64,000 bases of DNA, taken from assembly GCF_042242105.1 (NCBI RefSeq), contig NC_092022.1, positions 10,474,001 to 10,538,000 of the forward strand, written 5' to 3'. How positions within the stretch are numbered: the first letter of the stretch is position 1; every line of letters starts with the position of its first letter. The notes beneath the pieces are model-generated. The model searched no databases and was not told the DNA's origin. It saw nothing but the letters and a program-made list of their open reading frames with translations. Position numbers and translations under genes: made by a program. Below, in pieces: positions 37,412 through 48,822 of this stretch. The stretch is from Pempheris klunzingeri. Taxonomy: Eukaryota; Chordata; Actinopteri; Acropomatiformes; Pempheridae.

Positions 37412-40400
37412 ATGCTGAGACTCCTCTTTATCCTCCTGACAGGTGAGCCGAGCCCACAGACACCCACCGCTACCTGCGGGCAGCTAGTGAAGGTTAGCTT
37501 AGCCTGTTAGCCTGCTAGCTCCGAGGCAGGACCACAGAGGTAACTAGCTTAAGGTTTGTGTGATTATGCAACGCAACTAGCACTTATTTTAGGTTTAAGT
37601 AGCACTAATGCATTGATTAGCGTTAACTAGCGTCACAGCATTACGTTCACCAAGGGAGGAGGAGTGTTTTCTCTTATTACTAAACGCGAGAAATCTTGTT
37701 CTTCTTTGAAAAACTGAATTTTAACATAACGTCAATTAAACCCGTGTTGCCACATGGAGACATTAACTTCTCGCCCCCCAGGCATCCTCTGGTAGCACCA
37801 GGCTACTCTGACACTACGTTTACAACTTTTGATTACATTTAAAAGGGGAAAAACTTCAGATTTATTTTGTAATTATGTGAGTGTAACATATAATCTAGAT
37901 TATAAATGACATCACTGGAAATCATAGTTTTAACAGAAGGCTCTACGAGATTAAGCTGAAACTATATGTCGCTCCACTTTTTTTTTTTTGTGAATAAGCC
38001 CAGTCATCTTTAACAACATTTTCTTCCTAGTATACAATATATTGTAGATCCTTTAAAGGTGGAAAATACACTGTGATGATACAGTTTAGCCCAGATAGGA
38101 AGGTTACTGGAATAATAGGCAGCACTTGCCTGGGCTGTAGAAACCATTCATTCTATTCTATTCTATTTTATTAATTTCACTAAGTATGAGATGGATTTGT
38201 TCAGTCTTGTTTTCAATGAAAGCATATTTCTAGAGAAAAAATAGACTTTTTGCTACTTTCCACAATTGCGCATTGCTGCCATGTGGCAATACAACAGTCC
38301 TGTAATAAATGCTACCCTCATAAAGGTTTTGATATTAAGTGTTTTAGAGAACTGATTTAAATGTGTGGTTATTTGTGAGGCTGTAGTTTATGGTGCTTTT
38401 GAATGAACATTTAAGTGTAGATAGCTGCTACTGTTAACATTTTACAGTGGGGCAAAAAAGTATTTAGTCAGCCACCAATTGTGCAAGTTCTCCCACTTAA
38501 AAAGATGAGAGAGGCCTGCAATTTTCATCATAGGTACACTTCAACTATGAATGGGGCCATGTATCGTGAGATTTTGAGTGAAAACCTCCTTCCATCAGCA
38601 AGGGCATTGAAGATGAAACGTGGCTGGGTCTTTCAGCATGACAATGATCCCAAACACACCGCCCAGGCAACGAAGGAGTGGCTTCGTAAGAAGCATTTCA
38701 AGGTCCTGGAGTGGCCTAGCCAGTCTCCAGATCTCAACCCCATAGAAAATCTTTGGAGGGAGTTGAAAGTCCGTGTTGCCCAGCGACAGCCCCAAACATC
38801 ACTGCTCTAGAGGAGATCTGCATGGAGGAATGGGCCAAAATACCAGCAACAGTGTGTGAAAACCTTGTGAAGACTTACAGAAAACGTTTGACCTCTGTCA
38901 TTGCCAACAAAGGGTATAGAACAAAGTATTGAGATGAACTTTTGTTATTGACCAAATACTTATTTTCCACCATAATTTGCAAATAAATTCTTTAAAAATC
39001 CTACAATGTGATTTCCTGGATTCTTTCCCCCCATTCTGTCTCTCATAGTTGAGGTATACCTATGATGAAAATTACAGGCCTCTCTCATCTTTTTAAGTTG
39101 GAGAACTTGCACAATTGGTGGCTGACTAAATACTTTTTTGCCCCACTGTAAGTGGATTTGAACATGTTTCTGCCTGATGATTAATCTGTGTTTGTGATTT
39201 CTTCACATGTCTGACAGGTGTTCTGTGGGATGGAGTCAGTGCTTTTGGTAAGCCTGGGACTGATCTAAAGCTGCTGTGTTCACAGCCGTTTCCACACTCT
39301 CTGTGTCTGAGTGATGATTCTCTGATCCACAGGTGGGGTCAGACTAGTCGATGGGGAGGACAAGTGTTCTGGCAGAGTTGAGGTGCTCCACCATGACCAG
39401 TGGGGGACTGTTTGTGACCATGGTTGGGACCTCCGGGAGGCCGATGTGGTTTGCCTGGAGCTGGGCTGTGGTTTAGCTGAATCTGCCCTACGTGGTGCAG
39501 CATTTGGTACCGGCAAGGGAGAGATCTGGCTCCGGCATGTCCAGTGCTCTGGACACGAGTCCAGTTTGAAACGCTGTGCTGTTGTCCTCCACAGTAACTC
39601 CCACTGCACCCATGAGAATGATGCAGGGGTGAAATGCTCAGGTGAGACTCCATTTGCTCAATTAATATGCTTTTTCTCTCTCAAACATATTGGAATTTTT
39701 TTATGCTCTTAAGTGTTATTTCATGTGTCAATTGAAGCATGGCGCAAAGTGTAAAAGCATTTATTCTTGAAGGCCTCTCTTTTAGTTATTTAGTATAGCT
39801 ATGGCTATTTTTATGAGCAGAGTGCAAAGACAATGTTATAGAACAGAAATATACACCCATTGCATTGGCAGTTTTGCTTATAGTCATGATTGTCACTTCC
39901 ATAGGCCTACCCAATACACTAACACAATAACTAACTCGTTTGCATACACTATAGACCTACAATATCTTTTTTTACAGTCCTATGAAAATGGTTATATCAG
40001 TTTTTCTCTTGCCAAAATGTAGCCTGACTTTGGAACATTATTTACCCCCCTTGGTGATAAGCTAGGCTGTGGTACCAGTGGTATTCCCTAGCTGGTCTAG
40101 TTTCACATTGTATCCATATCTTTATTCTAGCTTTGAAACTGAGCCCACTTGAGCCTCTTTCCCTCCTTGGTCTTCCTGTGTAGTGCTACTGCAGCACAGC
40201 GTTGTCACTACATTTTGTACCACTCAAATGTAATTTGATGACGTCATCAACTTGCAATACAGGCATGCAATGGAAAGAACTGTGTCTTAGCTCTCTGCTG
40301 CAAAAAGAATGAATACTCTATCCATTATAGTTTTTATTTTAGATCTGTTTAAACAGGATCATACAAACGGTGCCTCCCGCTGCCAGAGGCGGGCCAGCTG

Positions 40401-42514
40401 TCGGCCGTACGTTTTCAAAGGATTATAAATGAAAGAGTAATTCATTTCTTTAAGGAACGCTGATGCAATAATATGCGAAAGTAGTAGTGTGATTAACCTG
40501 TCTTTACTCACAGGTACCCTTTTAAATCCCACCCTCACCCTGCTGTCACCCCACACTGTGTTCTCCCCCGGGGAGGCCGTTCGCTTCAGCTGCAGTGTTC
40601 TGCTGGGTCACCACCTCAGTGACTTTCACCTGTACAAGCATGGAGTGTCCACGCCGCTGGTGACACAGAGGGCGGACCAGACCCAGACCAGAGTGGAGCT
40701 GACACTGTCTGACATAGAGACTTTCCACCAGGGCAGCTACAGTTGTCGGTACAGGATCAGGGGCGGCTTCCCCTCTCAGCTGCTCAGCTCTCCACCCAGC
40801 AACTCCATCAACATCACTGTGGGTGAGTCATAACTACATTTTCTAGTCTATATTAAGTCTATTGTGCATTGGTTTGTTGTGCAAACTGCATTAAATACTT
40901 TATTCTCTGCCCACTCAACCTACAGCATTGGGTTTGTGCCAATTTTGATATTCATTTTTCTCAAGGACCTTTAGTGCTGTGAATCTGGATTGATGTAATT
41001 TTATTGAATTTCTTTTCTCCTAACAAACAGCACACCAAACATTTTGGTTTTGAGGATGGAAGAACAGTGTTGGCCTTTGAGAATATTATGTGTGAGGTCG
41101 ATTTACTATTTACTAGTTTTTCTCCTGGTCTTCTTCTGTCGAAGAATATCCTGTAATGTTCTCTTTCGCAGTATGTAAGCAGAGAAGCAGCAGCAACAGC
41201 AGCTTCAGTCTGTCTGTGTCTACAGAGGATGCATTCAGGCACAGTATTGGGTGTAGGTCACCCACGTTTTGGCAGCATTTGGTGCCCGACACGCAGTCAG
41301 TCTACTTACTCATAAAACTAGAAAATAGACTCGAAGCATAAAAATACACTTGGGGTCATGTTTACAAGGTTGTAGTGCGAGTGGAACGTGAGCCGTTACG
41401 TGGCCTGTGTGGTCATCTGGATTGGTGAAAATAGGAGTGTCTGTTCTGTGTGTGTGTGATGGACAACAGAAAAACACGCCTTCAGACAGCTCTATTTGCT
41501 GAAGACTGATGTTGAAAGCTCCAAAAAGAAAGTGAAGTGGACCTATTGAATGTTTTAAGTATCTTCTTATACTTTTTTATTTTCACTACTAGTCTGTATT
41601 GTCATTCGTATAATTTTTATATAATTGTCATTACTTTCTTGACTTCTCTATGGTTTATTACCCTTTATAACCTACTTTTATTGTTTTTGACTGATCACAG
41701 TGGAACTCCTGACTCCCCACCACTGGTACAACACGTCCACTGAGGCCCCGGCTGGTTCCGTCCTTAAAGGCCACAGTTTTAACATCACCTGCTCCACCCC
41801 GCAGCAGTACCCCGGGGGTTCCTTCCAGCTGCGTCTGATCCGCTCCAACGGCACAGTGCGCCAGTCCCTGCCTGCCCTCACCCCATCCGTCACTTTCACC
41901 TTCCCCAGCGCCCAGAGAATCAATGAGGGCTACTACTACTGCCTGTATCGGGTCCAGCTGGGTGGACGCACCTTCGTCTCCAGAGAAAGCCAGCCCCTGC
42001 CTATAGCCATCAGAGGTAAAGCTGACGCTGAAGATTATAGAGACAGACCGTAGGTAGATAATATAGGCATTGGTTTTCAAGATTGGAACAGCCTAACATC
42101 AGACATAAAACAGGATGAAAACGATAAAAGGTGCTTACACATTCAGTGGTCAGATATTGCACGGATATAATAAACATCTGCGTGTGATCCTGTGTAACTC
42201 CTCTAACCCTCAGATCCAGATCCAGTACTGAGTCCAATGGTGATCAGCTGGCTGGTGTCAGGCCTGACATTTGTTGTAGCTGTCATCATTATCATCATTG
42301 TGGCCAAGGTACTGTGTAACAAGGAGAAGAAGCCCTCTGAACTGGAGCGAGAGACCAGAACCTGTAAGTTCCTTTTTCCACCAAAAGCCTTTCAGCCTCA
42401 CACGGAGGTATGATTTTTTGAAAACATCCTGTATGTGCACTCAGAGTAACAGATGCGCTTCTGTCTACAGGTGTGGACAACACTTACGTCGCCTTATCAA
42501 TTAACAAGCTATGA
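37412..42514 (+). CDS. Single-SRCR, two-Ig, single-pass membrane receptor
   Basis: Predicted type I surface receptor; function unknown, by family likely ligand or pathogen recognition on leukocytes. Exons: 37412-37442, 39218-39247, 39333-39641, 40514-40822, 41701-42015, 42214-42363 and 42471-42514, 395 residues, with every coding intron in phase 1 except the last (intron 6), which also falls after the first base of a codon. Signal peptide: about residues 1-17 ([13 protein letters not shown]). The SRCR domain fills exon 3 and starts [18 protein letters not shown]; it has eight cysteines, the group-B count, and is encoded by one exon as in group B. Exon 4 is an Ig-like domain (VRFSC...GSYSCRY). 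Exon 5 is a second one (FNITC...EGYYYCLYR) with N-glycosylation sequons. The membrane segment is [20 protein letters not shown] and ends near Lys in VAKVLC. The roughly 30-residue tail ends [14 protein letters not shown]; its YVAL is a half-ITAM-like YxxL, and Asn at -2 does not fit a strict ITIM. I know SRCR and FcR-like Ig domains separately but cannot name this gene. Confidence 0.85.
38445..39148 (+). mobile_element. Tc1/mariner-family DNA transposon, internally deleted copy B, in intron 1 of the SRCR-Ig gene
   Basis: A 704-bp element flanked by TA, with the same CAGTGGGGCAAAAAAGTATT ends as the copy at 23.4 kb. About 105 bases of the left repeat join directly to the 3' part of a transposase gene on the plus strand. 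This holds the last part of the DDE domain: [14 protein letters not shown] (second Asp), then [15 protein letters not shown] (the Glu) 34 residues later. A single-base frame shift follows RQPQ; the next frame continues to a KGYRTKY-type end. The DNA-binding domain and first catalytic Asp are absent. It sits in intron 1, with the receptor's splice sites intact on both sides. Confidence 0.93.
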
Positions 42515-43660
42515 CGTGGTACGAAGGCAACAGATTACTAAAGGTAATGACGGTCACGATTCTTGTACATACAGAGTCTGTAAAATGGTGTTTTCATGTT
42601 TCATTATTTAACAACAGTAAATCAAAGGATTTAATATTTTCATGTCCAGCTCCTGATTTGTGCCTGTGAGTTTTTACCAAAATACCTTTTTAGATACAGG
42701 TGTATTTATGACAATTAACTAAAACCTCTTGACCACACATAGGGGATGCCCATTTAACTAATCTCATAAGGCACCCATGATGATTTAGTATGTCGGATGA
42801 CTATTTATGCCAAAGATCTGCTACATTAAATCTACTTTGATTCAGCATTGAGAGAGAACACATTTTATAGGCACTGTAGCATCATCATCTATTCTAATTG
42901 AAGCACACAAGTGAATTCAACTGAAGCATCTGGTGTTTCTTTTTTCATAAACAGATAGTCAGAGGGCTCTCACACTGCGTCCACTGTGGATTCAGTCAGC
43001 AGGGGATGTAACACAGAACCAAACAGCTTGGTCGGCCGTCCATCACACCTCTGGAAAAGTTAGTTTGGATGAGGCACCGTTTTTACTGGGCACTAACGTA
43101 GAGCTGTGTTAGTGCTAGAAACAATGGATGTGATCATGGTGAGATGTCAGCTAAGAACCTCAGAGGACAGGCAGACAGTAAAAACCGTCTCTAGTTCAAA
43201 GTCAGTATTGATTCAAACTTCAGCTTCACATCCACTCTGACTTTGGCTACTGCCATGAACCCTAATGTATGGATTTTAAAACGGCTACTAAAAGCTAAAC
43301 TGGGGAAACTGTGATATGGGTTCCTCAGGTCTCTGTGAATATGCAGTTTAGAAACATTGTTTTGTATTTATTACCAGGTAACACTGACAGGCTCCACTAG
43401 CTTATTATGTACTCACCTCTACAGATCAATGATCCTTAAGGGATTAGAAGATGTTTTTGTATTTTAAGTCTAACCGCACTATGCATCTTATGTCATTTAC
43501 AACATGTACATTACTGCTTTTAAAAGTTTGTAAATAGAAGCTGTAGTTGATTAAAATGCTGCTGTCGTTGGAGCTTCTTGTCAGTTTTGTTTTGTTGACA
43601 TCTTACTGCTTATGTCATCAGATCAAACGACATGAGCTAAAAAACATAATATGGTTCATA
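42515..43660 (+). other. 3'UTR of the SRCR-Ig receptor gene and its poly(A) signal
   Basis: No further coding exon was found after the TGA. An ATTAAA at 43550-43555 is followed by T/G-rich sequence (cagttttgttttgttg) within 35 bases, which makes it a reasonable poly(A) signal and implies a 3'UTR of about 1 kb. An unannotated 3'UTR intron is possible: CTAAAGGTAATG follows the stop closely. Confidence 0.45.
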
Positions 43661-43671
43661 ATAGAATCGAT

Positions 43672-44290
43672 TTATGTTTCGATCCAACTTGGATCTTCGT
43701 CTGGTCAACATGCTTAAAAGATGGGAACCACACCCATGTTTATAAACCTGACAATCTTTATGATGGCAGGTGTGTTTAACCATCTTAAACAGCCAGTGAT
43801 GAGCATCCAAAACATCAGTGGTGATTCAATAACGTGCATAAAAACAAGTACATGGAGAGAAAGTCATGCTTCAAAACATCTGCACTGAGGTTTCATTTTC
43901 TTTGCACATTTTGTTTCCATATTTACTTGTCAGTGCTTTGCTGTGTTTCATCATTAGAAGGCCTAATACTAAAACTTCGTTCTATTTTGTCAAAATGTAG
44001 GTAGTATATATTTTCATTATATGAGATGATGTATGTACCTGATAGTGTCTGTATATTGAAGATGCAGTTTTTGAAGCATGACTTTCTATTGTCTCTCCAT
44101 GAACTTATTTTTATGCACTTTATTGAATTACCACTGATCATGTGGATGATTATCACTGGCTGTTTAAGATGGTTAAACACACCTGCCATTAGAGATCAGC
44201 CCATTGCTCTGCATGATGTATAAATAGGGGTGTGATTTCCATCTTTTAAGCACGTTGACCAGATGAAGATCCAATTAGGATCGAAATGTC
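43672..44290. mobile_element. Fold-back element with long inverted arms (MITE-like)
   Basis: The left arm (about 43672-43885) and right arm (about 44055-44290) are reverse complements with scattered differences. Shared blocks read outward-in: TTCGATCC...GGATCTTC, TCTGGTCAAC, TGCTTAAAAGATGG, GGCAGGTGTGTTTAACCATC, TTAAACAGCCAGTGAT, TCAATAA, TGCATAAAAA, CATGGAGAGA and AAAGTCATGCTTCAAAA. The spacer is about 170 bases and codes for nothing recognisable. I could not identify the family or a target duplication. Confidence 0.8.
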
Positions 44291-45327
44291 ATCAGTAATT
44301 AAAAATATTTCTGTGGCAGACGCCGTCTACTGCTAGCCTTCCACCTAAATGATGTGCGCATAACTTCCTCACTTAACCTTCATTTATTCTTGTACCCTGA
44401 AATATTTAAACATTTAAATTTTGTCTGCTCCTGAATAAATCACTCGAAGCTTCAAATTTACATATACAAGATCTTTTATAGTTTGATTTATGAAACAGCA
44501 ATACAAAACAAATCACAACAGCAAACTCTTTGGGATGTAAGAGTTGGATTATGTAATACAAAAGCTGAATTTAGTGTTCAGAAACAAAGCATAAACATGG
44601 CATAACAGCTTATATAAACAGTGCAGTTTCATATTTTCACCTCAAGACTAAACTTTTTTTAGTTTAGTTTTTGTTAAAACTATTTATCAAACACTGAACA
44701 AACATTAACAATTACTCTGTATCACAGTTTCTCCTATAAAACCACTGAGGCACTTACATCACAGCTGGTCTGAAAAACGGTCCCAGCTGAAATATAATTA
44801 TTTCTTATAACTGACGAGAGGAAGCATTGTTGTCGATTCTGTAACCTACAAGAAATTTGGTAAATCTTCTTCTTAACGACACATTCAGACTCATAGACCG
44901 TCTGTCTCATATTAACCAACCAGAAGACTGAAAAAAGGGACACTAGATAAATCTGTTGCATTATCTTTGATAATGAACTGTTGGTTAATTAAAACACACT
45001 AACACTGTGGAGTCTGGGTGGAAAAAAATACAATAAAATTGAGAATAAAATAAATTGAAATTATAATCTGATGTGGATTAAAAAAAAAAGATGAGCAAAC
45101 AGACCCGCTGTGAATTACTGAGGCTTATAGTATTCATGTATTTTTGACTAAAAAAGAACTGTCATCTATTCTAGTGGTAATGTACTTTACTGATGAACAT
45201 AAGCAAGCAAATGTAACGCACACAAATATTGCATAAACCGCAATGTCGGAAATAAAAGACATTAACCAAAATACATTCACTGAATTAAAATGCATAAAGA
45301 AGTATAAACCACCCAATAGTCTGAGCA
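44291..45327 (-). other. Non-coding DNA and probable 3'UTR of emerin
   Basis: AT-rich sequence downstream of the emerin stop codon on the minus strand. A minus-strand AATAAA lies near 44385-44390; whether emerin uses it is unknown. No other gene recognised. Confidence 0.35.
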
Positions 45328-47607
45328 TCATTCTATTCCTTTGAGGGACTCATTTGTCTCCATACTGGAAAACACTAAGTAGAGGAAGACCGCCACCGCC
45401 AGGAAAAACACAAACTGAACCCAGAGTGGGATTAGGCGAGATGACTTGGCTCCCTTCGAAGCATCTTGACTGGATTTCATAGGTGTCGATTTCAAATAGG
45501 AGTCTCTGTAAGTGGACGGCGTGTCGTACATGTAGGGTCTGAAAAAGAATTAGAACAAATTACACTATTAAAATTAACTGTAACTAACTCTGTTAATTAT
45601 GCAACAATGAGGAACTTAAGTGACAAAATATTTTTAAAACTTGAACCTAAACGTAACCAAATAAATTAGTCTGTAACATCTGAAGACACAATAGAATAGC
45701 CTTTATTGCCATTGCAGTACAATGAAATTAGGCGATTTGATGTTATATAAACACACTTACTCATCATCAAAATTCCTCCCTCTGTATTCAGGCTTTGACC
45801 TCGAGTAGCCTGAGTAGGACGTCCTGTAGAGAGCGACATAAAACACGTTACCCGAATGTCACCAACTGACTAAGCAACTACAGCAAAAGTTTGTATGATT
45901 ACAACTTACGCTTGTTCAAATTCACTCTCATTCCACTCTGGTCTCGACCTCATGTACAGGCCACTAGATACACAGCAATAAAGTAATCAATAAGTTAGAT
46001 TGATTGGCTAATCTAATATACTGAAGTAGAGGAAGGCAAGGAATAGAAGATAGATAATTAATGTTTGGAGCAAATAACACAGGATATGTAAAAAAAAACT
46101 GACCTGTCTCCAGCACCGTCGCTCCTCACCTGCACAAGAGGAAGCAGTGAAAATGTACAACAGTGTTCGATATAAACAGTGCGTACTGATATGGATTTAA
46201 ATTACTGCTACTGGTATCTGTGGCTTTCCTTAGACAACAAATGAGTTTTAAGTCTTGTTTAAATTAGGACAAATATGTGATTTTGGACTGTAGAAATAAA
46301 ACTGACTGAAATCAGGCAACAAAACCTCTCAATAATAAAGGAGTACTAATATGGAGCTTCACACTCATGTGCACCCATCCCTCTGTGATGTGGTTGTACA
46401 TGTTATATAAGGGGCCGGAGTGTCTGATTGTCTTACATATATATATGAGAGAGAGAGACCAGGTGGCTGCTTGTTGGGGTCTCTGGACACACACAAACAA
46501 AACAGGAGCGTGCAGAGAGATACGTACAGGTGTCTTGTAGACATAGGTGACTTCCTCCTCTGAAATGAAAACAGAAACATGAGGCTTAATGTCGGGGAGA
46601 GTGTGCATTAACATTACATTAGTTACATTACACTTCAATGGCACGCAGGAGCAGTGTTTAATCCTCTTTTATTAAAAACAATAAATGTTTCCAGCTGTTT
46701 TACTGGGCTTTATGTATCTTATTTTATCATAAAATGAATTTGTTAGAAAGAATACCGTTATGATGGCTAAATACAACAGTTATAAATGTAGATTTCCCAC
46801 ATTTTTCCTGCCTTTAAAGGAACACTGAACAGACTTTACACATGAAGATCTATTTACTCCTCATGAGGAGGACCACTCAACCTGGAGACAGTAGATTAAT
46901 GTCCTCGGTGACTTTGGAAGGAGATTTATAGTCTGAGACGATAACCTTTGGCTTGAGACTTCATATTTTCTAAAAGGGAGCCTGAGGTAAGTGAATCATG
47001 GGAAGTGTTGTTTTATATTTATCTGTTTACTGAGCTACTGAGCTTCCTATATTACATCCACAGTCCCACTGAGGTCAGAGGGGACTAAAAGTCTGAACAT
47101 CTTGACCTATTTTAAACACAGTCCTTTGTATAATAAAATGTAAACCACTTTTACATCTTAGGATGTGAAATGAGAGTTACACATCTGTGCATGTACGTGT
47201 ATTTATCAAAGTAAAGTTTTACTGTTCAGTGATGTTCGTGGTGTGGATTAAACTAAAGCACAGTTACCTTCCTCTCTGTAGAAGGTTTTGTCAGATGAGG
47301 GTTTCGCTTTTTTCCCTTTGGCCATGGCCTCTTTTAGCTTCTTCTCATACAGACTTCTGGTGGAAGCTAAGAACAAAATAAGACACATTCAACCTGCAGG
47401 TCACACAGAAAACCAACCAGCACCACGGGAGTAAACTCGGCAACCTCATCCCGGCAGTGGAGGGAGGCCTGCGGACGAAGATTCAAAAACAGGCGCAAAG
47501 TAAATGTTAAAGCTGAGCCACTCACCGACCACAGGCCCGTGTTTTATCCCGTACTCATCGAGCAGGTCGCTAATTTCCTGCGCAGATTTCCCACTTAGCG
47601 AAGACAT
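45328..47607 (-). CDS. emd: Emerin (LEM-domain inner nuclear membrane protein)
   Basis: Inner nuclear membrane protein; in the family the LEM domain binds BAF and the protein links lamins to chromatin. Exons in coding order: 47607-47526, 47366-47268, 46559-46528, 46129-46104, 45963-45910, 45823-45761 and 45538-45328, giving 188 residues (human 254). The LEM domain is residues 1 to about 43: LSGKSAQEISDLLDEYGIKH, GPVVGASTRSLYEKKL, with the GPV and TR-LYEKKL motifs. The middle is rich in Tyr, Ser and Arg (YSGYSRSKPEYRGR). One membrane segment lies at about residues 157-175 (LWVQFVFFLAVAVFLYLVF), with a short lumenal tail. Exons 3 and 4 are only 32 and 26 bases. Other LEM proteins (LAP2, MAN1, LEMD) have different lengths and membrane topology. 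First of four minus-strand genes; its neighbour two genes upstream is a DNase1-like gene, as at human Xq28. Confidence 0.9.
45690..45735. repeat. Short retroposon-tail-like fragment in an emerin intron
   Basis: AATAGCCTTTATTGCCATTG followed by CAGTACAATGAAATTAGG resembles the 3' tail of fish LINE/SINE copies in reverse orientation. Too short for family assignment. Confidence 0.35.
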
Positions 47608-47800
47608 TGTTCTGACGTTGTCTGTTCCTCTTTATTTCTCTGTTTTTGTGTCTTTTTGTGTGTGTTTCTGTTTCGGTTAAGCTTCAGTTGCCAAAAGAAG
47701 ACAACAATGGCGGCTCCGCCCACCGTCAATCAGCGGGAGCTCGTTTTGTTGAACGCGCAGGCGGGGACGACCCTCTGCGGAGTTTAACGGCTGTTTGGAA
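47608..47800. promoter_or_regulatory. emd: Promoter region of emerin
   Basis: CpG-rich sequence immediately 5' of the emerin start codon. It contains a YY1-like AACAATGGCGGCTCCG core at about 47704-47719 and a GC-box-like GGCGGGGACG at about 47761. The ATG in the YY1-like site opens a 26-codon plus-strand frame that I treat as chance. Confidence 0.5.
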
Positions 47801-48640
47801 ACACGGAGAAGAGACTAAACCCCGCTCTCGTTGTATTATCCAGGTATTAAAACATTTGCACCTTCTGTCAAACTCTACATGATTTCCGTTTCCGCGTCAC
47901 ATATTCTTCTTCTATGGTTTCTATCGTTCATTCCGGTTTCTCTCCAGAGAAGAAGCAGCGCCACTGGCAGGCTGGTGATATTAGTACTGAATAATGCTCA
48001 CGCTAATGCTAATATTGGTAGTAATAATAGTAAAAGTAGTAATACGACAATGTAAAAATACTGTTACACGTAAAAGTTACGCAATTGAATTGCACTCAGG
48101 TAAAAATACACAATAGTATCAAGAATAATTTAAAAACTCATTATGCTTAATGGCCCCTTTTTAGAGTGTCATATACATTTTTAGTTAATTATTACAGATG
48201 TATTATCATATAGCAGCTTTTGATGTATTACCTGGTTGAAGTACAGCTAATGAACCACTTAATGCATATATATGATACACTTTTATGCAGTTTAATCTGT
48301 AACAGTGCATTGCATGTTTTGATTTCAACTATGCATGTTGAAATATTTATCTGCAAAGTGACTAGAAACTATAAATACTTTGCAGTAAAAAGTAGTCTAT
48401 GATTTCCCTCTGTGGTGATGAGGAGAGGTAGAAGCAGAAAACTGAAATACCTGAAGTATCTCAAAATTGTAATTTAAGTAAAATAGAGAACTGAGTCACT
48501 GTCCATCACATCACAATGTCTTAGATTTAGGCCTATTCAGCCCCGATTTAATCTACAACACTTGCAAAAAGTTGGAAATTGACTTATCCAGAGTTCATAC
48601 AAATACATCAGCATCATTGTTAACAAAGATACATCTTTAT
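47801..48640. other. Intergenic DNA between emerin and the acidic protein gene
   Basis: AT-rich; no gene recognised. Short stretches near 48060-48110 and 48455-48485 resemble the AGTAAAAGTA-type sequence of the element at 25.1 kb but are too diverged to call. TTTATT at 48636-48641 is a minus-strand AATAAA, about 185 bases after the acidic protein stop codon, and is probably its poly(A) signal. Confidence 0.45.
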
Positions 48641-48822
48641 TAAGCATAAAATGGCATATTACAGGTAAAATAATACAAGTCTGAATGTCTAGCTCTATAC
48701 ATCACATTTTTGCAACACAATATTGTCATTTTGCTCATTTCTCCCATCACCTGTGAGCATGTTAACACGCTTTAAGGACCAAAAAATTTGGTTTTGTCCT
48801 AAAAGAACGACACTTGGCTGAG

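Noticed and set aside
39280-39653. Minus-strand frames of 104-109 codons over the SRCR exon
   Set aside because: The plus strand encodes a complete eight-cysteine SRCR domain with matching splice sites.
40961-41341. Possible extra exon between the two Ig domains of the receptor
   Set aside because: The exons on either side join in phase 1 and complete two Ig domains without it; the frames here lack Ig cysteines.
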